From Centroberyx gerrardi (lineage: Eukaryota > Chordata > Actinopteri > Beryciformes > Berycidae): a DNA stretch of 64,000 nucleotides. Positions 1-12,519 of the stretch are shown one piece after another. The DNA lies in assembly GCF_048128805.1 (NCBI RefSeq), contig NC_136004.1:21835784-21899783 (forward strand). Reading direction: 5' to 3'. The notes under the pieces were generated by a model. It did not search any database. It was not told where the DNA came from and saw only the letters and a list, made by a program, of their open reading frames with translations. The position numbers and the translations under genes were made by a program. Positions within the stretch are counted from its first letter, which is position 1. The number at the start of each line of letters is the position of its first letter.

Positions 1-3000
1 CATTTTCAAGGGCTTTACCGAAAACACAGTATCTACTGCAACTTTGACATATATACGCACATGCTGTACATAACACTTCCCCCTCCCTCCTGTCAATCAC
101 ACCACATGGTGAGTCAAAGCAGTAAATAAACGCCAAGGAAGGTCAAGGCGTGGGTGGGAGAACAGTATACAAATTTACACAAAGAGTAAAGTTCATCAGT
201 GCAGTTATTTACCCAGGTAGTCCCATATTAAAAATATCTTACAAGAGAGACATGGACAAGAAAGCAGCATCACGACAACCAACAATGCAAGAATGTACAT
301 GATCAAAAATGGCATTAAATTAATCACATGGAGGATATTACTACACACATATGCATGCTGATATGCACAGCTTGTGCGCACACACTCATTCACACACACA
401 CAGAAAGGTATGCATGGCCACATTATCAACTTTCACTGCTATCATGGCTAACAACAGAGCTGTGTTAGGCAATACTCACTTGTCCAAAAGTCACTCTTAA
501 CCTAATCCTGCAGAGTTCTCAACACATTTTTAACCCTTCTTTAACTCAGAAAGTTGACTACAGCATAATAGAGAACTAACATGGGGGAAGAAGGCTTACA
601 CACAACACTCACACCTGCAGCTCAGTACAAACACAGTCCTGCACTGCTGGCCACTGAGCAGCTCTATCGCAGCAGTTAGGGCTGTGCCTTGCTCAAGGGC
701 ACTTGGACAGTGGTTGCATTAGTTGCACCTTGGTTGCACCTTGCATTAGTGTCCCTCCAGTCACACACTTCTTAAAGTATTAGGCTACCTCCTCTTATGT
801 ATGAATGTCTAAATAATGAATACATAACAGGCCCAGGGTATACAACCTGTTCAGTCAGATTAATATATGTTTAGTTTGGTGGTTCCATTATTCAGTTGAT
901 GACCAGAAAAAAACATCCCAGAGCAAACAAGTTTGTCTTTTCTTCCCCAAGGGCAGATTGTGTGGTGGGTGTATTGTGCTTTTACCCAAGGCAATTTAAA
1001 CCCAGTAAAACCTTCTCATAACTTCACTTCTAAAAGAAACTTGCCCTACCCGGCGTACAGTCTGAGCCCATAACCACTCCGCCACATTCTGCAAACATAT
1101 GCTTTCTATATCTCTCGTTGACATTGGGCAGACAAAGCTCACGGCAGACATACAAACCCATACTAATACAAAACGCACATGTAAAGTGCCATGTGCATAT
1201 GTACACAAGCTTGCATGCACACGTTTGCATGCATGCACACACGTGCACACACACATGCACACGTACACGCGTGCGCACAAACACACACACACACACACAA
1301 GGCCTGTCTATAAAAAGACTAGGCGAGTAAAACAGTAATCAGCTCCTGCCAGCAGAGCCAAGCAGTCATTATTTTACCACTGGTAGACAAACAGCTTGTC
1401 ATGACAGACAGCATCTGTCATTCTCTTTAATGGGCCAGTGTCTTGGATCCTTTGTTACATAAGACCAAAGCTGTTCTTGTCAGGAAGACAAAAAGTAAAG
1501 CTTTGGATTTTGGTCATTTCAGCAAACTGTTGCCAACAGCAGCTTGAGTCATAAGCCTATCCTAAGCCTGCGTCTTGATAACTATTTTTGACTGAAACAA
1601 CTATGAATGAATGAAGCAATGGATTATTGTATTGGATTAACCCAATGAGAGCACTTCAAAAAGGAACAAATTGTACTGTCAGCTAGTAACTCCACTGTTC
1701 TTAGCTGACAGGACAAAAAGGCCAAGAGCATTGGTTACTCAAGGTCATGATTGTTTAAATAGGGAGAGTTCTGTAAAACACAGCGACACCACCCTCCTCT
1801 AACACAGGGCCGCCCCTGTCTGTAAAAACAGCATGTTATTGAAGTTGAGTGCTTTGGTCTCGAAAGCTCCTTCTGCAGCTTTTTTGTGCCGCACCATGGC
1901 TTAGGGGTTCAAGTCTGTGATCTCTGAGAATGGCCATGGTGACATTCCCCTAGAGGCGCATTCTTCACCGCCGCTCTGTGGGTCCGATGCAGTCCTCCTA
2001 AAATATAATGTGAGCAGAGCCAACATCAGCAAATCGGCAGATGTTGCCACTCCATTGAGCAATGCATGAGGGGCTCCCGAACCTTCTGAAGTAACAATTC
2101 AAATGAAAGGCTAGGCTAAGTAAATGTTGAAGCAGACTTCAGCACAGTGCTCAGCTTTTCAATTCCATCTCACTCAGAGAATATATTATGTGGTTATGGT
2201 TGTTTTCCCAAAAGAACCACAGTCATCTGCTGGTATTGCAAGACATTAGTCACTCTTATCACAACAACAGCATCTTAGACATGTTGCGGGTCCATCATCA
2301 TCCCAACATAATAATACAGTCAGACCAGCTAGTTAATGCTGATGAGGACCCTTAAACGTCTGTATGATGTTGGAGTCCTGAGAAAACCCGGTGTCTCTAA
2401 TTTAGCCCTTTTAATACTTTAATGAGCCCAGATCCCAAGGTAAGATTGCGAAATTTGGGGCCCGGAGTGAAAACCCTTAAGCACCCCTTCCCTATAGGAA
2501 AGAAGCAGGCCCTTTTGTCAAGTCAGGCTGTCTATGCAGGCCTGCACTTGCTGTGTGTGCGTAGGGTCTGTTCCTGTCAGCATTTCTGGAATCACTGCCC
2601 CAGCATTCCCCAAAGTGTATCAGACTCAAAAATTGCAGTATCCCTGCTACTCACTGCTACGCTTTTACTGTTAGGCCCACCTGATAGCCAGATCTATAAT
2701 TCTACCCGGGACGACCTGTATTTATGTTGACTGTGCATGTTCTGACTCCCACCAGGCATACTGCTCAGTCAGACAGGCTATAATTATTATTATCATTATT
2801 ATCAAGTCATTGCACTGGAGGCGGGTGGCTCCCTGAACTTGCGTCTTCATAGTCTAAAAAAAAAAATCCTACTCCCAAAGGTCTTCTCTCCTTCATCTCA
2901 ACTAAACTGGGAACACAGGAAATCAGAGAGCGGTGTGGCGGACATGACAACAGGAGGAAGGTGGACCGAGGGGATGCCCCCACTGTGCGTCTCATACTAT

Positions 3001-5484
3001 CATATGCCTCCAGACCTAATGGGTCTTAGTGCTATCAGTGCCATCACCGCTCGGCTTCCTGTCAAGAGGGAGGCGCACACAAACACAACATCATCTGGCA
3101 GGAGTCGGGTCACACGCTGCTCCGAGGGAGAAAGTGTGGCCAAAAGGAAACTTCAGATGGAAGCAACTTCATGCGGGATTTGAATACGTCTACCACAAGG
3201 CTAGTCGTTTATCAAAAGTCTTTAGTGTATAAGTCTATAGCTCAAGGGTCCACCCACACCCAGGAGGGTTAACAGATGTCATTAGGCAAAACCCAGAGGA
3301 AATCAGATGCAACTCAATCCCGATCCCCCAGCCACTTAGAGTATTGAACGACAGAGGCCCCATGTCCACAGCTGTCCTCACACCTGCTGCCATATGCTAG
3401 TAGTGAGGAACATCATGTTCAATGGTAGAGTGTTGAGCGTCACGTCCGAATGAACAACCACAGAAAAATGTGGCTGCATCCACAGTCTATCTAGCCGTCA
3501 AAATGTAACGTTGTGTTGCGCTGTAGTATTTACTTCAGCATTTTGCATGCTTCACTGACACAGTTTTTTACTTCTCTTTCATCCCCCACTCTATCTGGAC
3601 TATGAAGAAACACGTATTTCCTGATTTAAAACTGCCATGAAGAAAAAGCGAAGTGAAACCTAAGCAAGGCTATGTCAAAAAGGGCAGGATTTCCTTCACA
3701 CTCCATCCTGATGGAGAGATAGAGAGAGGACTAGACATGAGGACTGACAGGACATTTATGTGCTGTACAAGACCTTGGTAAAAAGCAGCGTAAAATAAAA
3801 AACAGAGCTGTGATTTTGTTTGAATTGGTTACTTTTAGATGGATCTATGTTACATAGGGTTCATTTAATGTTACCGAATCAATATGAAAATGATTTAATG
3901 TTAAATACCAAAACTCCCTGAACACAACACTTAAAAACAAATCACTGTTGTTTTTGGCCTATGCTGTTCAACACATTATCACACAGAGGCAGACAGATCT
4001 ATCCGCTGGCTCATCACTGGATTCAGACTGGGGACTCACGATCCTTTACTCCTCTCAGCAGCTGAGCTCAGCTCTACACAGGAGGTATCCAAGATTTCGC
4101 CTAGCTTTTAAACAAGCATATGGTGGCGGATGGAGGAGTGCAGACTCTGTAATAGCACACAACAACATTTAGAAACCAAGAGAAGGCTACTGGAACTCTT
4201 TCAGAAACACTGTGCATGAAGGCATCAGTGTAACTTCTTCCAATGCCTTCTGCAAGGAAAATATATTACATATATTCTAAATTTTACATTCTCGCTCAAG
4301 TGGTGTCAGAAAACACTTATGAGGGCCGACTAAAAGCTGCAGAAGCAGGGAAAACTGGTATTTGGGTCGGAGTGATTTGAAGGGGGATCAATGGGGATTA
4401 AATGAATGCCCCTTGTTAACTATAATAGGAAATATGAGGGAAAACAACAATTTGCCTCCCCATCATCCTCCACAGATTTGACCAAAAATAAGCCATGTAG
4501 CCACTCATCACTGTCCACTTCTACTGAACTCTCTCCACTTCAGAGTGAATGAACTCTGGTGCACAGTGTGTTAAATGGCTGTAACACCACGCACAGAGTG
4601 TACAACAAAAGCACTCAACTCAAACTGCCCTATTGTGTGAGAAGCCTAGGAGAAGCGTTATATGCCTGTGTGCCTGCTAGCCATAGGAAGTATTGGTGTT
4701 TGTTTTAATGAGCTGTACAGCATAAGCATGGCACACAATGGACTCCCACGTACAGTACTTCCTCCACACCTGGCCAGTGGCACAGCAGGAACTATGATCA
4801 CATCCCTCCTCATTTATAGCAGCTCTATTGGGTTAGCAGACCTTACACATACACACACACACACATACCAAAGGAAATGATCATAAAGCACAGCCCTAGA
4901 TATAGAAACAGTCTATTCCTCATGAGGGGGAAATGGCACTGACAAAGCTACTACAGAATATAGATTTAGTCGTGTCAGCTTTACTGTAGAAGCCTGGGAG
5001 GTTCAGTATTGCCTCTTTGAGCTTTCCAGCCTAAATATTAACAATGAATAATACAATAATGAACCTACAGGAGAGTAATGAACTCGTGGTGTATCACAGA
5101 GTTGTCACTACTAGAAGATAGCTATGTTAGCCATGTGCTCTAATAAAACAGAACGACTGCCAAACATGATTTACTGTAGGAATTACGACAATGACGAAAC
5201 ATAAGCAAAAACAGTGGACTGCTTTACATCCATCGAGGCTGCTTTTCTACTTCTGAAACAAACCGGACAGAGTGAACTACTAGCCGAGAGTGCGTTAACA
5301 TTCACAACGTGTGGCTGCCTGCCTCACCGGAATCCCCTCCAACTCTCATGACAGCTCCCTCCAAGTCCTCGGGGGAGGTGCCAAGAGTTCACATTCACTG
5401 TTACACTTAAAAAAAAAAAAAGAAAAAAAAGCTGCCTGGTGCCAAAAACAATCCAATCCGCGGCTATTACAGGAAGATGTTTAC
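1..5484 (-). other. dock8: dock8 intron 1 (part), no exon seen
   Basis: No coding exon is recognisable on either strand. The stretch holds a CA-rich microsatellite near 1210-1300, a SINE-like fragment near 640-790, an A-rich tract at 5409-5431 and otherwise unique AT-rich sequence. The assignment to dock8 intron 1 is an inference from the exon at 5485-5537. Confidence 0.6.
640..790. repeat. SINE/LINE-like fragment
   Basis: The string ccttgctcaagggcac at about 689-704, with flanking text on both sides, resembles a segment common in dispersed teleost retroposons. There is no clear promoter box or tail, so this would be a truncated copy. The identification rests on memory of fish repeats. Confidence 0.35.
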
Positions 5485-5537
5485 CTGTTGATTTTCAGAG
5501 CGAAAGCCCGTCGCTCTGCGCTCGCCAGGGAAGCCAT
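5485..5537 (-). CDS. dock8: dock8 first coding exon (partial gene)
   Basis: Read on the minus strand, ATG at 5537 opens [17 protein letters not shown] plus AG, then a GTAAAC donor at 5484. From memory, human DOCK8 begins [21 protein letters not shown], so the match covers almost the whole exon, and the exon break falls inside the next Arg codon. DOCK8 is a very large DOCK-C family guanine-nucleotide exchange factor for CDC42 that controls actin in leukocytes; none of its catalytic DHR domains lies here. The gene diverges from zng1, as DOCK8 does from CBWD1 in human 9p24.3, which independently supports the call. The exon is far too short to appear as an open reading frame. I searched positions 1-5480 on the minus strand for the next exon by eye and did not find it, so intron 1 probably continues past the window edge. 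Confidence 0.82.
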
Positions 5538-5699
5538 GCGAGTTTGGACTCCGGTCGGGCGGCGCTGGCTCCAGTGTTTTCCTGCGGGCTCCAACCGCCT
5601 CTCTCTCTCTCTCTCTCTCCCACACCGCGCTTCGCCTACTGCACAAATGTCATCGCAACACTCATCTTGGCTTTCTGGGTGTAAACTTCCGCATTTGAA

Positions 5700-5762
5700 C
5701 CATCCCGGAGAGAGAGAGAGAAAGAAAGAGAGAGAGGGAGGGGAGGGGGGGGGGGGGGGGGG
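5700..5762. repeat. (GA)n tract ending in an 18-G run
   Basis: An AG-rich run beginning about 5709 passes into uninterrupted G at 5745-5762. It sits about 170-225 bp upstream of the dock8 ATG, so it may lie in its promoter or 5' UTR. Confidence 0.9.
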
Positions 5763-5909
5763 TCAGAGAGGCAGACACCGGCGGCCGGGTGGGAGGGGAT
5801 GGGATGGATGAGACACGCGCGCGCTCTCTCGCTGCTGAGATAAGCCCTCTGGTTTGCTTAATAAGCAGTCTGGGTTTTTCTATTCTCTCTCTATGTCTCT
5901 CCCCCCTCC

Positions 5910-5912
<3 letters not shown>

Positions 5913-5962
<50 letters not shown>
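5913..5962. repeat. (CT)25 microsatellite
   Basis: Fifty bases of uninterrupted CT, preceded by further CT/CCC-rich DNA from about 5884. This is a homopurine-homopyrimidine tract between two divergent genes. Confidence 0.95.
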
Positions 5963-5965
<3 letters not shown>

Positions 5966-6029
5966 GTTGTGTGTGTTAGAGAGAGGGAGAGAGAAACCAA
6001 ACCTAATTTCTGATGAGTAAAAAAAACAC

Positions 6030-6340
6030 TATAATTGTCCTATAATATTCCTATAGGGACTTATAGTGCGTCTGTGCTGCTCAGTAGTGAGTTTATATTG
6101 ACCTTATTGTACTTAATGTTTTTTTTAAATCTCCTATGGGACCACTGTTGCTATAATATTCCTGTAGGGAGTTAAACCGTTTGCGTAGCACTCAATAGTG
6201 AGGTTAATTATTTTACTGTACTTTGTATTTTTATCTTCTACTGTACCACTATAATGTTCCTAGAATGCTCATATATGGTTTTATAGGTATATGTATTTGT
6301 ATTGTAGCCTACCCCTCTAAAATTATAGGATTACTATAGT
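6030..6340. repeat. decayed tandem repeat, unit about 100-111 bp, three copies
   Basis: The block ataatattcct occurs at 6042 and 6153, and a diverged form, ataatgttcct, at 6251. Each is followed by comparable text: a tagtgag-type segment about 45 bases later in copies 1 and 2, then a ctcctatgggaccact or cttctactgtaccact closing block. Spacings are 111 and 98 bp. No family is recognised. Confidence 0.7.
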
Positions 6341-6699
6341 TATTTTTTGTTAGGGTAAGCCGATATTTTTGTTTCCTTCATAACAAACATGTCCACATCT
6401 CTTCATACCAAACTGTATGTTGTACTACCGGTATGTACTTTGTGGCAGGTGTCTGACTGCAATGAACTGGTTTCTCTCGCCCTCTTGTGGCCAACGCTGC
6501 GCATCACATCGCCTCTGCTCTATTCTGAGAAAGTAGAATTGACGGGGAGGAAAAGTTGGCGTCGCATTCATTTGTTCGTGCATTTCATTACACGCAAAGC
6601 TTGTCATTTCCCCCCCCAATTTACTGTCATGTTATCCTGTAGCTCCCCCTCCAGGTTCTGTGTCTTGACCGCTATGCAGTAAGCGGAACCATTGCCACT

Positions 6700-6820
6700 T
6701 CCAGATGTGACCGGACCCTCGACAGTGCTGCACACTGTCAAAACCAACAGCAACAGCCGTGCCGGGGCGAGCATTACTGTGAAAACTCGGAATTTCTTCA
6801 ATTATCACACGAAGAATCAG
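6700..6820 (+). other. probable non-coding first exon of zng1
   Basis: GC-richer DNA ends in gaagaatcag followed by a consensus-like donor gtaatt at 6821. AG acceptors at 7401-7402 and 7428-7429 lie just before the zng1 ATG at 7431, so a 5' UTR intron is plausible. A CACTTCCAG string at about 6697 could be an ETS-type promoter site. Only transcript data can confirm this exon. Confidence 0.35.
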
Positions 6821-7430
6821 GTAATTATTTTCTAGCCTTCGTAAATCAAAGAAAGGCGGGTTTACTTTGCTGTCATGGCTTACTGCGCAGGCAGGAAGGG
6901 ATAAAGCCCATGTAGACCATGCATGCTCATACTGTATGCACTCAGGTGATTATCATGGAAGTATTATATTACGGTGATTAAGAGTGAGTGGTGGTGACTG
7001 ACCTGTAGCTTCTGTGGCGAGCAAGTGAACGTTATTTATTTCTTTATACGCTTTTAGTATTGTCAAGATTCGTAACGAGGGATGTAAAGCCACCAAAACT
7101 CACTTTACACACATTTTTATTTACAAAATAGAGTTTACCCACTTTGATTTAGCTCTGACATATTACTCTATGAAGTAAATTCATATATATCGTAGTAAGT
7201 GATTGATGAAGGTTGTATGAGGATATGGTCTTTAAATGAAATAATTTGTGCTTTTCTGACAATATGCTTGATTTCATGTTCATGGGTGTTTGCCTGATAA
7301 GTATCACCGACTGTCACATTTTACCCACCTTTTTATTTGCTCAGATTAATTAAATGTGTCTGTGTACTTAATCAGATCAGGTCCATCTCTGTCTGACTGT
7401 AGTCAGACGTTGGTTCCCACTACTTCCAGT

Positions 7431-10400
7431 ATGGACGGCATGGTGATGGAGGAGGAGGATGACTGCCCAGAGTTGGTGCCCATCGACACCCAGCCCGGCC
7501 CTGCTGCTGAGCAGATACCTGTCACCATCATCACTGGGTACCTGGGTACGAGACTGGCTGCGTCACTCACCGCTTTAATGAGCTTATGAAGGAGATTATA
7601 CACTAGCACTTTTGTAAACAGTCCACCCTTGTCATTAAAACAACCCCGAGTCATGGACGAGCTTATTCAGTGTTTGGTCCTACTTTCATAATGACTAAAG
7701 GTTGTTTTTGTCATCAATCTTCACAAAATGTTACTACTCATGCTGCTACTACTGACTGATTTACTTAATACCTACACCCTTACAAATCAGATGTTTCTGT
7801 TTCTTTTTAGGAGCTGGGAAGACAACACTTCTGAACTATATACTAACAGAACAACACAACAAGCGAATTGCTGTCATACTCAACGAATTTGGAGAGGGTA
7901 AACTAATGCTATTCTATTGGAAAATCTAATTTTGGGTGTTATGCTTTCAGTGGTGGATAGATTCTGACTGCATTGTGCAATGTTTCTACACTTACATCCA
8001 AACTGCAATGGATTATGTTAGGGACAAACAAAGATGTACTATATATAGGTTTTAATCTAGATTTGATGGCTAGGTGGTGATTGCTGTGGTTTTCCCACAG
8101 CTCTCCACAAGAGAGCAGCAAACTAACACTTTGCTTTGAACCCTGAGAAGCCTGTAAAAGAACCTTAACCAAAGTCTTGATTCAGCCAGCTGCAGTTTAG
8201 AAAGTCTAGTTTGTATTAGGATGACTGTGTTATGTTATCTTTCCCCTATACTGCTCTTTATAGAACACATTTTAAGGAAATGTAAAGGGGTTGAATTTTC
8301 AAGACAATTTGAAGGCAGTCTGGGTTTAAAAGGGTGTGATCAGAGCAGCAGGCAGACAGTTTGGCTATAGCAGTTTTTGGAGGCAGTCCTGTACTGTAGA
8401 CTCTTGTCCCATGCCCATTGCTGTGAGTTTTAGAAAGTTTAACTTCTTAACCATGGTAATTCTATGGAGGGCATGGATACATATTGCAACCAAAGCATAC
8501 ATTTTATAAAACAGAGTACTCACAGGTCCTTAAAACATCTTCAAATAATTTAAAACCCCTTAAATCCAATTATTTGTGGTCTTATGTTTTCACCATGTAA
8601 CAGGGTTTGTAGTACAATATGCAGTGTATCTGCTTTAGACTTGGACTTTATGTCCATTAATTCATTTCCATTTGTCTTTTTTTCTTACTCTGCCCATTTA
8701 TAGTTTCACAATTTTCATCAGCTATGTTTAATCAGAAATAGGCAGGTTTTGCCAACTTTGTTTCTTTATTTTGGTTTAAAATCAGTTCCAGGTAGCATTA
8801 AAAAGTCTTAAATTTGGCTTTCTGACAAGACCCTGTAAAAATAACAGCAATATGTAATTTTTGGTACAAACTGGTCAGTCTCTGTCTGTCAGTTGCTCTC
8901 GTTCTGATCACAGTTCCTGCTCCTCTCCATGCAGGCAGCGCACTTGAGAAATCCCTCGCTGTGAGCCAGGCAGGAGAGCTGTATGAGGAGTGGCTGGAGC
9001 TCAGAAATGGCTGCCTCTGCTGCTCTGTCAAGTATGTACACCAATTGTAGCCTGTTTATAATATAAAACTGATATTATAATGTTTATTGTAATAGAAGTA
9101 AAAGGTTGCTTTTATCTTGTGGCTTTGTTTTTGTTTCAAATTGTTTCATATAGTGGAAATTGCTCAGCCAATGCCCAACCATTTATATATATATATATGT
9201 TGGAACTAATTTGTGTAATAATTGTTTGGATATGATATAATGGAGTAATAATATATATAAATGTGCAGTAATAATACTTATGATGACATTTTATATTATA
9301 AACACAATCCATGCATCATGTTGCAGTTGTGTATAACATCATCAATATACTCCTAAATGAACATACAAATAAAATAAGTTGATGTTTTTTGTTGATATTA
9401 TGTTGATCAGTTGAACATGCCTTTCTTAATCATTAGTGTTGTTCCTTCACTTCTCAGGGACAATGGTCTTAAAGCCATAGAGAATCTGATGGAGAAGAAA
9501 GGAAAGTTTGACTACATCCTATTAGAAACCACAGGACTTGCCGATCCAGGTAATGCACATTTGTTAGTTAAAATACAAGACAGGAGTAGTATTTTCACAT
9601 AAATTCATTTGGTTGTCAATTAGACCATTGTTTTTTCTACATTACTGATTTTCTCTTACACTACTTCCCTATATTACCAAGGCTTCTATGAACATACAGC
9701 AGCTGAGAGCCATATTAGAGTTTGTTAGTTTAATGTCCATTATCTACATTACCATTCTGCAGCATGTGAGGAAATGCTCTTTAGCTTAGACTGTCTCCCC
9801 TCCCCTGGTCAATCTGTCTCCTTACATTAATTAGAACAAGTTCCCATTTCCCAGTTTCGCGTGATGAACGTTCAACCTAGCGATGCCATTGAGCCCTATG
9901 TTTTTTTCTTTATCTGTCTGTAATAACGGCTCCACCTCTACCACTGACTTTGTGACACCTGCATCTGAAGTTAAATATGTTGTAACTCTGAGGTCCAGCT
10001 CTGCGTTGCTGTGACAGGGCCATGTGTGGAGGGAATATCCAAGGAACCTATTTCCATCAGGGCAGCCGGAAAAACTATCAGGCCGTTTAGCTCTCAGGTT
10101 TGAATTAGGAAATCAATAGCAGGCCATTATGGGGCGAGTCCTGTGACGACTGGGGTGTGTCGCTAAGTGACAGGTGTCAGGAGGCGGGGGCATAGCCAGT
10201 CACACACCACTTGGCCACACAGACAGAACCAGCAGAGCGTATTCAGCCTGGGACTGTCCTCACTCCTCCGCCATGTCATTGGCTGAGACAGGCTTGTTAT
10301 TGACTAGGACAGTGCTGTCATTGGCCCAGACAGCGCTGTCAATCACACGGCTCCCAGGGGGTTCGCCCCTCCCATTCAGGAAGGGGTTGGATGAGTTATG

Positions 10401-12485
10401 TGCGGCATGCCACTCAAAAACAGTGTTTTCATTACCCGTCTATCAAATATTTACAATGCTTTCTTATTCTCGCTTGACGGTTTGACAAAAGTGCATTATG
10501 TGAACAAGCTGGGGCTGGCATGGTAACATAGGGTCTTGGAATAACCGCGTCCACAGGAAAATAGAAACAAACCAAATGTACCAGCGGGAGATAAACAATT
10601 GAAAGCTTCTGATATTGGTTTTATCTGGTCCACAGAGTTCAACTAGAATACATGCATACAGTATTTCTGGAAATACTGCGATGCTGACTTTAAATACAAA
10701 AACTTTATATGTGGCTCAAAAGTATGGCTAGATTATTTTCCAGTTACAGCAAAACCTTCCTAATCCAAAGACCTCACAAATGGAGGTAATTGAATAGTGG
10801 GACAACTGAAATACATTGAAATAATGTCCAAAAGTTATTGGAAATATGATACAGTTGGTGCTTCAAATAGTCAATTTGACTGTACTCACTGTACAGTCGA
10901 ATTGACGATTTGAAAGGATTTCCAATAGCTGTAATACACTTATTACATTGCAATTACATTATCACATATTTTTGTTCACAAATCCTGTTTATTTTATCAA
11001 TTATCTCCGATGTCTGAGCATCAGTCAGTGTCTGGCTTCCATCAGAGCCATTTGCAGTGGTCGAGTATATTTGAGTAATTTATTTCCATTTAACATGCCA
11101 GGTGATTGTACTTTTATGTATACTGTTCTCTATACAGGTGAAGGCCCTACGGCAGAAATGATGATGGTTTAATGAGTAATTTTATTGGAACATACTGTAT
11201 ATATATAAAAAAAAGAAAACAGTATGGCCTCTATTTACTTGTTGGAATATTGAAATTGTCTTTCTCTGCCCCACACTGTGAGCATTTGGATTTATATGTT
11301 CTATACACTCATTTGCATCTAACATATGAATTCATGTCCTATGGCAGGTGCTGTGGCCTCCATGTTCTGGGTCGATGCTGAGCTAGGCAGTGACATCTAT
11401 TTGGATGGTAAGAGATGTGTAATGACGCGGTGTGTTGTCTTTTTGTCCCAATAGATGCAGGCACTATGGATCGGACTGTGTTAGTCTGTCCATCAAATGT
11501 GATTTCTCAGGTGATATCTCTCTCAGACATCTCTGGTCTGATTTTGATTACATTTGGAAGGATGATGCACCTTCATGCACTGTGTTCCAGCTTTGAAAAA
11601 TGTACACTGATTGGCCTAATGGGGGCACTATAATTAAAGGTCAAATTTTTTAACTCAAACCTGATACCCCAAACATCACTGGTCCAGTCTGATTTTGATA
11701 AATCTCGGAGGGACGATGCATTTTGGCACAGTGCCATGGTGTTTAAAAACATTACACTGATTGGCCTTTTGGAGGTGCTATAAATTAAAAATCAAAGGTC
11801 CCAACTCCTACACTGTAAGTGCGACTGACTTGAAACTTGGAGGGATGACGCATCTTATTTCTGATAAGCCCAAAGGGTGCCTGCATCATTCGTGAGGGAC
11901 GACATGTTTACTTGTTGACTTTGTTGTTTGTGTATCTGTGTGGTTGGTTCGTGTGTATGTGCATGTGTACTGTATGTGTCTTCATTTGGGAGCGTCGTTG
12001 TTGTCTTAAAGCCCTGTGTTCCAGAAAACACAGAATGCATGGAATGGTCTCTCGCTCTTCAGATTGAATACTCAGCTGTCCGCACTGTTGTGACAGACTC
12101 GCAGACCAAAAGTGGACTTTGAAAGACTCAGAGAAAGTGGCTTAGACAAACAGACTTAGCCAAACACCAAAAGGCTGCTGCAATTCATAAAAGATTCTGT
12201 ACAGGTTCCCTCAAGTCACTCGTCATTAATACTTTTCTTCATCCCTTCTCAGGCATTATCACTGTCATCGATGCTAAGTATGGATTGCAGGTATGTTTTA
12301 AGAAGACGTGGAGAAGCTTTTCATTTTGGAAATATCATGTTGTTGCCAATTTCAAATGCTGCACAAAGCATTAGTGGCATATGATTCCAAGCAATAACTC
12401 TTATTTTGCCTGCTGTGAAGTTGAAGCCACAATAAGCTGCTGAACTTGTGAGATTGTTCTTAACTACCCCTTGAATTGCAACACA

Positions 12486-12519
<34 letters not shown>

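Larger units (their letters stand above)
5538..7430. promoter_or_regulatory. divergent dock8 / zng1 promoter region
   Basis: About 1.9 kb separates the dock8 start codon (minus strand) from the zng1 start codon (plus strand). It contains CT and GA tracts, an 18-base G-run at 5745-5762, a (CT)25 run at 5913-5962, a decayed tandem repeat at about 6030-6340 and a GC-richer patch at about 6540-6820 that probably holds the zng1 start site. The part next to dock8 (5500-5830) is GC-rich and could be its 5' UTR and core promoter. No TATA box is evident for either gene. Transcription starts cannot be placed from sequence alone. Confidence 0.5.

Noticed and set aside
1-5480. Further dock8 exons
   Set aside because: I looked on the minus strand for the expected next residues and found none. 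A profile search would be needed to be certain.
5311-5811. 166-codon plus-strand frame
   Set aside because: It overlaps the minus-strand dock8 first exon and consists largely of translated GA and CT repeats.
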